Made by a program: the position numbers and the translations under genes. The notes below the pieces were generated by a model. It searched no databases and was not told where the DNA came from. It saw only the letters and a program-made list of their open reading frames with translations. A DNA stretch of 64,000 nucleotides, taken from positions 1 to 64,000 of the forward strand of contig JACKDJ010000011.1 of assembly GCA_020633625.1 (NCBI GenBank), in the 5' to 3' direction. Source of the stretch: Myxococcales bacterium. GTDB taxonomy: Bacteria; Myxococcota_A; Bradymonadia; REDH01. Of this stretch, positions 49,482 through 56,296 are shown piece by piece (within the stretch, counting starts at the first letter, position 1; each line of letters starts with the position of its first letter).

Positions 49482-49743
49482 CGGATTCCGTGGGCGCGCG
49501 GACGATCGCCGCGCGACAGCGGTCCAGAAGTGGGCGCGGGAGCGACGGCGCGGCGAGCATACAGATTCGGCCCTGCCACGCACACGAACTCGTCGCGGTC
49601 ATACCGACCGTCCTCCACGGAGGTCTCACCGGCCGTCCTCGGCGGCGGTCTCGGAGAGGGCGTCCCTCGAAGCGCGGGTGTGCACGGCGACGCTGGGGTT
49701 CCGGTCGACAACCCTGTAGTACTGGAGACCGCACGGAACCGAG
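49482..49743. promoter_or_regulatory. Divergent region upstream of the DtxR-type regulator
   Basis: 262 bp between divergent starts. It holds two copies of a 25-bp approximate direct repeat (starting CCGTCCTC at 49608 and 49633) and an inverted pair GGTTCCG (49697-49703) / CGGAACC (49734-49740) that ends 3 bp before the regulator ATG and could form an operator or a leader hairpin. Confidence 0.4.
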
Positions 49744-50400
49744 ATGCCGACAATCTCAGCCGAAAACTACCTGAAGGCCATCTATCACCTCGTCGGCACG
49801 CGAGACGCTCGCGTGAAGACGAAGGAGCTGGCCGGCCACCTCGGCGTGAGCCTTCCGAGCGTGACTAGCATGCTGCGCACGCTCGCTGACCGCGGCCTCG
49901 TCGACTACGAGGCGTATCGCGGCGCGGCGTTGACCTCGCATGGGGAGCTCGCGGCGCTCGCGGTGATCCGCAAGCATCGTCTGGTGGAGTCGTTCCTGGT
50001 CGCGACGCTTGGGTATCGCTGGGACGAGGTCCACGACGAGGCCGAGCTGCTCGAGCACGCGGTCAGCGACGATCTGGCCGCGCGGATCGAGCGCTTCCTG
50101 GGCTTCCCGACGGTAGATCCGCACGGGGACCCGATCCCCTCGGCGGCGGGCGTCGTGCGCCATCCGGCCACGGTCCCGCTCTCGCAGGCCGTGCCGGACC
50201 GCCCGGCTCGCTTGGTGCGGGTACTGGAGCAGTCGCCGGAGGCCTTGAAGTACCTCGACGGGCTCGGGCTGGTCCCAGACGCGGTGGCGACCGTGCTCGA
50301 GGTGCTCCCGTCGGAGGGGCCGCTCATCGTCGCCACGCCGAGCGGGCGGACGACGATCGCGCGCGAGCTCGCCCGTCACGTCCTGGTCGAGCAGGACTGA
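49744..50400 (+). CDS. DtxR/MntR-family metal-dependent transcriptional regulator
   Basis: 218 residues. Winged helix-turn-helix (about 8-65: ENYLKAIYHLV, KTKELAGHLGVSLPSVTSMLRTLADRGLV), a dimerisation/metal-binding domain (about 70-130, with HRLVESFLVATLGYRWDEVHDEAELLEH as in the family), and a C-terminal FeoA/SH3-like domain (about 150-215). Such proteins repress iron or manganese uptake when loaded with metal. No transporter gene is adjacent, so the target is unclear; it may act mainly at distant sites and on its own promoter. Confidence 0.92.
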   Translation: MPTISAENYLKAIYHLVGTRDARVKTKELAGHLGVSLPSVTSMLRTLADRGLVDYEAYRGAALTSHGELAALAVIRKHRLVESFLVATLGYRWDEVHDEAELLEHAVSDDLAARIERFLGFPTVDPHGDPIPSAAGVVRHPATVPLSQAVPDRPARLVRVLEQSPEALKYLDGLGLVPDAVATVLEVLPSEGPLIVATPSGRTTIARELARHVLVEQD

Positions 50401-50426
50401 GGCGCACGCGGTCGAGCTACGCGGGC

Positions 50427-51392
50427 CTACTCGCCGCCTGGCTCGAGCACGGGCGCGGCGGCGGCCTCCTTGGACCACGCGTCGATCGTGGCGTCCACGA
50501 CGGACGAGAGGCTCGACGCGTAGACCTTCGCAGCGCCCACGGCGCCCTCGAGTCGGACAACGCGGTAGCTCGAGTCTTCGGCGCCGATCCGCAGCGTGCC
50601 GCCGAACGGCGTCCCGGTCGCGTCGGTTCCGGTCCACGAGACGGTCGCGGCCGGTGACGTGAGGTCGACGGACGCCGCGGCCACGGGCTCGCTCATGCGG
50701 AGCGTCGCGAGCGCACCCGCGACGCGGTCGACGGCGTCGCTGTCGGTGGCGCGGCCCTCGGCCAGGCCAGCAACCTCCCAGCCGCCGCCGCTGCGCTGCG
50801 CCATGACGGTGCCGGTCGGCGTCGTCACGCTGAGCGAGTCGAGCTGACCAGCGTCGAACGAGATCAGGTCGCGCTCGACGTAGTCGCCCGCGGAGGTCTT
50901 CAGGTCGAAGATCGTCGCGCCGCGTGCCGAGAAGACCTCGTCGCCGCCCCGGCGGAGGTTGATCCCGCCGGCGTCGGACTGACCGAGGACGAAGACGAGC
51001 GGCTCCGTGGCGCCCGACGAGGTGATCGTCACGCGGCGGCCGAAGTCGGCGTCGGCGACGTTTAGCCCCTCGTGCGACACGGCCTGCGTCGCGATCGGCG
51101 CGGTGTCCACGACCACGTCTCCGAGGTGGCCGATGAGGGAGTCGACGGCGTCCGACTTCGCGGGGTAGCCGTCGGCGCTTGCGACCACCCAGCCCTCACC
51201 CTCGCGGCGCAAGGTCACGGACTGGGCGCTGGAGCCGCTGGACTCGACCTGGAGCTCGGTGACCGACGCGCTGTCGACCGAGAGCAGCGGCTCCGTGGAG
51301 GCGGCGGGCGGGGCCGCGCGCCGCCACGTGAGCGGGACGATGGCGAGCTGAACGAGGAACGCTGCGATGAGCGCCTTCTGCGTGGTGGTCAT
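50427..51392 (-). CDS. DUF4340 domain protein
   Basis: 321 residues. One N-terminal TM helix (about 7-25), then an extracytoplasmic beta-rich repeat domain typical of DUF4340 (LRREGEGWVVASADGYPAKSDAVDSLIGHL; later GGGWEVAGLAEGRATDSDAVDRVAGAL, a second copy of the same motif). The ATG overlaps the stop of the GldF-GldG fusion (ATGA). DUF4340 proteins commonly end gldA-gldF-gldG-type operons and are presumed to be part of that ABC system. Confidence 0.88.
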   Translation of the reverse strand: MTTTQKALIAAFLVQLAIVPLTWRRAAPPAASTEPLLSVDSASVTELQVESSGSSAQSVTLRREGEGWVVASADGYPAKSDAVDSLIGHLGDVVVDTAPIATQAVSHEGLNVADADFGRRVTITSSGATEPLVFVLGQSDAGGINLRRGGDEVFSARGATIFDLKTSAGDYVERDLISFDAGQLDSLSVTTPTGTVMAQRSGGGWEVAGLAEGRATDSDAVDRVAGALATLRMSEPVAAASVDLTSPAATVSWTGTDATGTPFGGTLRIGAEDSSYRVVRLEGAVGAAKVYASSLSSVVDATIDAWSKEAAAAPVLEPGGE

Positions 51393-54247
51393 GCCTGCAC
51401 CTTGGTGCTGGGGGCGGCCGCGAACGGCTTCGTCGCGCGGCGGCGGTACCAGGGGATCACGGACAGAATCACGACGAGGAGCAGCCCCCCGACCTGCTGG
51501 CCGTACTCCCACTTCTGCGCGACGCCGTCGTCGAGCGGGACGAGCGTCCGCGCGAACGCGCCCGAGCTGCGGATCTCGAGGAGCTCTGTGTCCTCGGTCG
51601 ACCAGTCGAGCAGGTTCTCGACGAGCTGGACGTTGCCGCGGTGCACCTCACCGCCGGGCTGCTGGGCGATCGACATCATCAGGTCCGAGACGGCCTCGGC
51701 GGAGCCGACGACCGCGAGCCGCGCAGTCGGCAGCGAGCGGGTGAGCGTGCGCCCAGTCCCGTCACCCGAGCCCTCGCCGGCGAAGCCCGGCGCCGGACGA
51801 TCGGCGAAGTAGCTCGGGAACGTCCCCGTGAGCGTCGCCGCGACAACCGAGCGAGACGTCGCGACGGACTCCGTCGGGAAGCCAGTCTCGGGGAACTGTT
51901 GCGGGTCCGGGTTGATCTCCGGGTTCGCCTGCGCCCAGGACCGCTCGGACGTCTGGAGCAGCGGAGTCGCGACGACGCCCTCCGGTGGGTCGAGCGTTAG
52001 CGGAGACGCCCACGGCGTCGTCACACCGGCGAGCCCCGACGCGGCCGGGTGCGACCGGTCGAACCCGTCGGAGCGGACGTCCGGGAACATCGGGTAGTCC
52101 ATGAACTCGATCCGCTGCAGCACGACGCCGCCGCGGCGCTCCTGGACCGGGATCGGGAACGCGGCGTTCTGCGGATCGAAGACGAGTCCGTCGGCCACGG
52201 TGACGCCGTAGCTTGCGAGGAGGTCCTGCAACCCGCCGCTCGAGCGGCTCGACTCCAGGCCGGTCTGCGAGGGCTTCACCTCGTAGCGTCCCGCGAGGGC
52301 GATCACGGAGCCGCCACGCATCAGGAACTGGTCGACCGCGAACTTCTGCTCGTCGGTCAGGTCGCCCGGCTTGGCGACGACGAGCACGTCGACGTCTCCG
52401 GGCACCTCGCCCTCGGACAGCGTGGTGCGCCGCACCTGGAACCGCTCGGACAGTAGCTGCTCCAGGTAGCGGTAGTCCGGCGGCTCCGGCTGAGGCTGGT
52501 ACTGCGGGGGGATGTTCGGGTTGTACTCGGGTTGCTCCGGCTCTCGCGTGAACAGCGCCACGGTCGTGAGCTGCCCCGGGGTCAGGCGCCGGATCGACGC
52601 TTCGAGCGCGGCGCGGGCCTCGGCTTCCGACAGGTCTCCGCGCGGAACGACGCGCTCGACGTGGTCACCGAGCTCGACGATGACGTCGAGGAAGAACGTG
52701 TCGGTCGCGAGGATGTCCGTCGCGAGCGGGCGGATGTTGTAGCGGTCTTGAAGCTGCTGCTGCAGCCCGGCGTCGCCAGTCGGGTCTACCTCGGCGAACT
52801 CCAGGCGGTCGGACTTCGACGCCAGGTCGGTCGCCACGGTGCGGACGGACTCGACCGCGGCCGCCAGGTCGGCAGGAATGTTCGCCGACGCGACGAGCGT
52901 GATCTTCGCGCCCTGCGGGAGGGCGGCGAGCAGCGAGTCCGTCGTCTGGAAGTTCTGACTGACGCGGCGAATCGCGCGCGTGAGGTCGTACTCGAGGTTG
53001 CGCAGCCGAACGTCGACGTCGGCGTCGTCCATCCGAACCTCGATGAGGTCGTCGAACGACAGCACCTGGTACTGGTCGCCGTAGCGGACGACGACGTGGA
53101 AGAACGCGTTGACCACGGCTTGCTGCGTGCGGTCGGCGACCCGGAACGGCATCGACCGGACGCCGTAGTCTTCCTGGATGCGCGCCTCGAGGTCCTCGTC
53201 CGTGTTTGGGTCGGCGAACGACACCCGGACCCGTCCGCGGCCGGCGATCTCGTACTCGGAAAGGACGTCACGGATCTGCGGCACGAGCGGTGCCAGTAGC
53301 GGGTGCGTCCGCTCCGAGAAGTAGCCCTCGATGATCAGCGGCTCGCCGAGCCGCGCGAGAGTGTCCTTGGTGACGGGGCTGAGGCTGTACTCCTTGTCGG
53401 CCGTCAGATCCGCGCGGACGGCGGAGACCGGCGCGAGCCAGGCGTTGAGCGCGACGACGTTCGCCGCGATCAGCAGAGTGGTCGCACGAAGGCGGACGAG
53501 ACTCTTGCGCCCGGCGGCAGACCCGGCGTCCACGCGATCGGACTCCAGCGAGAGCACGTTGATCGATAGCGCGACCACGACGATGCCGAGGTAGTAGACG
53601 AGGTCGCGCAGATCGATGACGCCCCGCCCGATGCTCTCGAACCGAGAGCCGGTGCCGAGCGCGCGCAAGATGTCGCCGGTCTGGCCTCCGACGAGGTCGA
53701 CGACCGTCGGCGAGCCGACCACGTAGAGGGCGGCGCAGACGAGCATCGTCAGCATCAGCGCGACGACCTGGTTGTCGGTCCGTGCGCTGATCGCGAGCCC
53801 GACGGCCGAGTAGGCCGCGCCGAGCAAGACGGCCCCGAAGTAGCCGCCGATAACGGGCCCCCAGTCGAGATCGCCCATCGATCCGACCATCAGCGGCAGC
53901 GGGAGCGTGAGGAGGAGCGCGATCTTCACGAGCCCGACCGACGCTGCGAACTTCCCAAACACGAGCTGGTGCGTCTCGAGGGGGAGCGTCTGCAGCAGCT
54001 CCAGCGTCCCCATCTTCCGCTCCTCGGCCCACATCCGCATCGTCACCGCGGAGACGAGGAACACCAGCAGCATGGGGAGCCACTGGAACAGCGGCCGGAC
54101 GTCGGCCAGGTCGCGAGCGAAGAACCGCTCGGCTGTGAAGAAGGCGAAGTGCGTGGCGAGGAGGAACGCGCCGAGGAAGATCATCGCGACGGGCGACTGG
54201 AACAGCCCGCGCAGCTCCTTGCGCATCACCGTGAGGATGGCGTTCAT
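51389..54247 (-). CDS. Fused GldF-GldG type ABC permease / auxiliary protein
   Basis: 952 residues. N-terminal part (about 1-250): ABC-2 permease with six or so TM helices, as in GldF (MRKELRGLFQSPVAMIFLGAF, AEERKMGTLELLQTLPL). The second part (about 265-952) is GldG-like: a TM helix, TADKEYSLSPVTKDTLARLGEPL, a long extracytoplasmic region with DUF4350/GATase-like turns (VLVVAKPGDLTDEQKFAVDQFLMRGGSVI), and a final TM helix (about 915-940). The start overlaps the ATPase gene stop (ATGA). In Bacteroidetes GldF and GldG are separate proteins linked to gliding; here they are fused and the rest of the gliding set is absent, so a general envelope ABC function is more likely. Confidence 0.9.
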   Translation of the reverse strand: MNAILTVMRKELRGLFQSPVAMIFLGAFLLATHFAFFTAERFFARDLADVRPLFQWLPMLLVFLVSAVTMRMWAEERKMGTLELLQTLPLETHQLVFGKFAASVGLVKIALLLTLPLPLMVGSMGDLDWGPVIGGYFGAVLLGAAYSAVGLAISARTDNQVVALMLTMLVCAALYVVGSPTVVDLVGGQTGDILRALGTGSRFESIGRGVIDLRDLVYYLGIVVVALSINVLSLESDRVDAGSAAGRKSLVRLRATTLLIAANVVALNAWLAPVSAVRADLTADKEYSLSPVTKDTLARLGEPLIIEGYFSERTHPLLAPLVPQIRDVLSEYEIAGRGRVRVSFADPNTDEDLEARIQEDYGVRSMPFRVADRTQQAVVNAFFHVVVRYGDQYQVLSFDDLIEVRMDDADVDVRLRNLEYDLTRAIRRVSQNFQTTDSLLAALPQGAKITLVASANIPADLAAAVESVRTVATDLASKSDRLEFAEVDPTGDAGLQQQLQDRYNIRPLATDILATDTFFLDVIVELGDHVERVVPRGDLSEAEARAALEASIRRLTPGQLTTVALFTREPEQPEYNPNIPPQYQPQPEPPDYRYLEQLLSERFQVRRTTLSEGEVPGDVDVLVVAKPGDLTDEQKFAVDQFLMRGGSVIALAGRYEVKPSQTGLESSRSSGGLQDLLASYGVTVADGLVFDPQNAAFPIPVQERRGGVVLQRIEFMDYPMFPDVRSDGFDRSHPAASGLAGVTTPWASPLTLDPPEGVVATPLLQTSERSWAQANPEINPDPQQFPETGFPTESVATSRSVVAATLTGTFPSYFADRPAPGFAGEGSGDGTGRTLTRSLPTARLAVVGSAEAVSDLMMSIAQQPGGEVHRGNVQLVENLLDWSTEDTELLEIRSSGAFARTLVPLDDGVAQKWEYGQQVGGLLLVVILSVIPWYRRRATKPFAAAPSTKVQA

Positions 54248-55188
54248 TCGGCGGCCTCCGCTGCGACATGGGCGTGCTCGAGCTCCTTGAACACGGCCTC
54301 GAGCGTCTTGGCCTCGGGGGCGATGCCGCCCAGCTTCCAGCCACGGTCGAGCGCGACGCGAGCCAGCTCTCCTACCGGAGCCGGGGTCGCGCACTCGACG
54401 CGGTAGACCGTGTGGTCGGCGCTGCGCGGGTCTGGCCCGACCAGCGTCACGCTACGGACCCCGGCGATGCCGCCGAAGACGCCCTCGACCCCCGCGGCGC
54501 CGGCCACGGAGACGCGGACCCAGCCGCCGTCCGTGAGCTCGGCGAGCGTCGCGTCCGCGGCGAGCTTCCCACCGATGAGGACCACGACACGGGCGCAGAC
54601 CGCCTCGATCTCCTGCAGAATGTGCGTCGAGAGAAAGATGGTCGTCTTCTGCCCGAGCCGGAGGATGAGCTCGCGGATCGAGCGGATCTGCGTCGGGTCG
54701 AGGCCGTTGGTGGGCTCATCGAGGATCAGGACCTTCGGGCGGTGGACGATCGCCTGCGCGAGTCCGACGCGCTGGCGGTAGCCCTTCGAGAGCGTGCCGA
54801 TCGGCTGAACGAGGCGGTCGAGCAGGCCCGTGTCGGTGGCAGCGTCTACGACGGCGCGCTGGACATCTCCGGGCGCGACGCCTCGCAGCTCGGCCATCGT
54901 CGCGAGGTACTCCTGGACGAGCATCTCCGGGTAGAGCGGCGCGTTCTCGGGGAGGTAGCCGATGAGGCGCTGCGCGGCCCGGCGGTCCGAGGTCACGTCG
55001 ACGCCATCGACGGTGACGGTCCCGGCAGTGGGCTCCAGGAACCCCGTCATCATCTTCATCATCGTCGTCTTGCCGGCGCCATTGTGACCGAGCAGGCCGA
55101 CGATCTGGCCGTCCCCGATCGACAGCGAGACGCTGTCGACCGCGACGGTCGCCCCATACTTCCTGGAGAGACTGCGGATCTCGATCAT
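54244..55188 (-). CDS. GldA-like ABC transporter ATP-binding protein
   Basis: 314 residues. Walker A GHNGAGKTT at 34-42, Q-loop in IGYLPENAPLYPEM, ABC signature variant LSKGYRQRVGLAQA, Walker B VLILDEPTNGLDP, and switch His in LSTHIL. A C-terminal extension (about 220-314) of beta/alpha type is usual for GldA/NatA-like ATPases. Start: ATG with GAAGGAG upstream. It energises the fused permease encoded next in the operon. Confidence 0.95.
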   Translation of the reverse strand: MIEIRSLSRKYGATVAVDSVSLSIGDGQIVGLLGHNGAGKTTMMKMMTGFLEPTAGTVTVDGVDVTSDRRAAQRLIGYLPENAPLYPEMLVQEYLATMAELRGVAPGDVQRAVVDAATDTGLLDRLVQPIGTLSKGYRQRVGLAQAIVHRPKVLILDEPTNGLDPTQIRSIRELILRLGQKTTIFLSTHILQEIEAVCARVVVLIGGKLAADATLAELTDGGWVRVSVAGAAGVEGVFGGIAGVRSVTLVGPDPRSADHTVYRVECATPAPVGELARVALDRGWKLGGIAPEAKTLEAVFKELEHAHVAAEAAE

Positions 55189-55483
55189 GACGACTCCTTC
55201 TTGGGTCGAACGGGCTGGATCTCTCGGGCCCGGGTGGGATGGGAGCCCACCGCGGCCCCTCCCAACGCTAGCCATGACAGCCTTATTTCCCAGAACGCGC
55301 GCGTCTGCCAGCGCAGCCGGCCTGAGCTGGTCTGGTGGCGGTCGCACTACCCTCGGGACGGGGGGCGCAGGGGCGGTCTCATTACCTTCGGGAAGGCGGC
55401 GCGGCGCCGGTTTCACTACCTTCGGGAAGGCGGTGCGGCGCCGGTTTCACTACCTTCGGGAAGGCGGCGCGGCGCCGGTTTCG
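55189..55483. other. Intergenic region mobA-gldA-like, mostly a tandem repeat array
   Basis: 295 bp between mobA and the ATPase gene on the minus strand. The upstream-most half is the 34-bp repeat array; the remaining stretch next to the ATPase start (55189-55349) should hold its promoter but shows no clear motif. Confidence 0.6.
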
Positions 55484-55499
55484 TTACCTTCGGGAAGGG
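55350..55499. repeat. 34-bp tandem repeat array
   Basis: Units start with CCTTCGGGAAGG at 55385, 55419, 55453 and (partial) 55487, exactly 34 bp apart, preceded by a diverged unit at 55350. Units differ at only a few positions. Each contains the self-complementary pair CCTTC/GAAGG and a GGCGCCGG block. The last partial unit lies inside the 3' end of mobA and its stop codon borders it. Confidence 0.9.
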
Positions 55500-56128
55500 G
55501 ACAGACCGCGCAGTTTGGCGAGCTCCTCGGGGGTGTTCGCCGACGCGAGCGCGGGCGCTAGCGCCGCTGGTGGCGCCTCCCAGTGCGCGCCGGCATCGTC
55601 GGCGGCGCGTGTCAGGCTGTGGCCGTGGTTGCGCCGGACGCGTGACGCTTCGGCGGTCGCGAAGAAGGCGCGGCGGTAGAGCGCGAACGTTGGGAGCGGT
55701 CGATCCAGCATGGCCCCGACCACGGCCGAGTCGGGCCGAGCGGCCGCGACTCGGAGTAGCCACTCCACGGCGTCGGACGTGAGGGCCGGGTGGTCGCAGG
55801 CGACGACGAACAGGTCGGCCGCGGGCTCGGCGCGCGCCGCGGAGAGAATCCCGGCCAGCGGTCCCGTCTTCGCGAGGTCTGGGAGATCCGAGAGCCAGGC
55901 TCCGCTGCCGCAGCCTGGGATCGCATCGGCCGGCGCGCGCCCCGCGAACAGGATCGACATGCGGGCGCCGCGGAGCGCGTCGGCGACGAGTCCCGCCCAA
56001 GGCCGCCCGCGGAGAGTCATCGCCGCCTTGTCGGTGCCCATGCGAGAGCTCGCGCCCCCGACCAGCACGACGCCCACAGCGGGGCGGGGCGCGGCAGCGC
56101 CGGGGTCGGCTCTCGGGGCGTGCGTCAC
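55484..56128 (-). CDS. mobA: Molybdenum cofactor guanylyltransferase
   Basis: 214 residues from a GTG at 56128 with GGAGG 6 nt upstream. Nucleotidyltransferase fold: signature GGASSRMGTDKAAM (24-37), PLAGILSAARA, and VVACDHPALTSDAVEWLL with the metal-binding Asp. MobA attaches GMP to molybdopterin to form the bis-MGD precursor. It is slightly longer than E. coli MobA at the C-terminus, and its last codons (SPSRR) are encoded by a unit of the tandem repeat array, so the array may have replaced the original end. Confidence 0.9.
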   Translation of the reverse strand: MTHAPRADPGAAAPRPAVGVVLVGGASSRMGTDKAAMTLRGRPWAGLVADALRGARMSILFAGRAPADAIPGCGSGAWLSDLPDLAKTGPLAGILSAARAEPAADLFVVACDHPALTSDAVEWLLRVAAARPDSAVVGAMLDRPLPTFALYRRAFFATAEASRVRRNHGHSLTRAADDAGAHWEAPPAALAPALASANTPEELAKLRGLSPSRR

Positions 56129-56296
56129 GCGAGACCTCCGTTCTGGTCGGGCGCGCTCGCGTCTGCCGGAGCGGCCGTTCGGTCGCGGACGCGTTCGTGC
56201 CGCGCGTCCGGTGTCTAGCGCGGGCTCCCGGCCGTTACCACTGGCGACGCATCGGGCTCCCGTGTAGCGTGCGGCGACTCTCGCTCCGGTTGGGCA
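56129..56296. promoter_or_regulatory. Divergent region mobA / GH31 gene
   Basis: 168 bp between divergent starts. It must hold both promoters; none could be placed. Confidence 0.35.
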
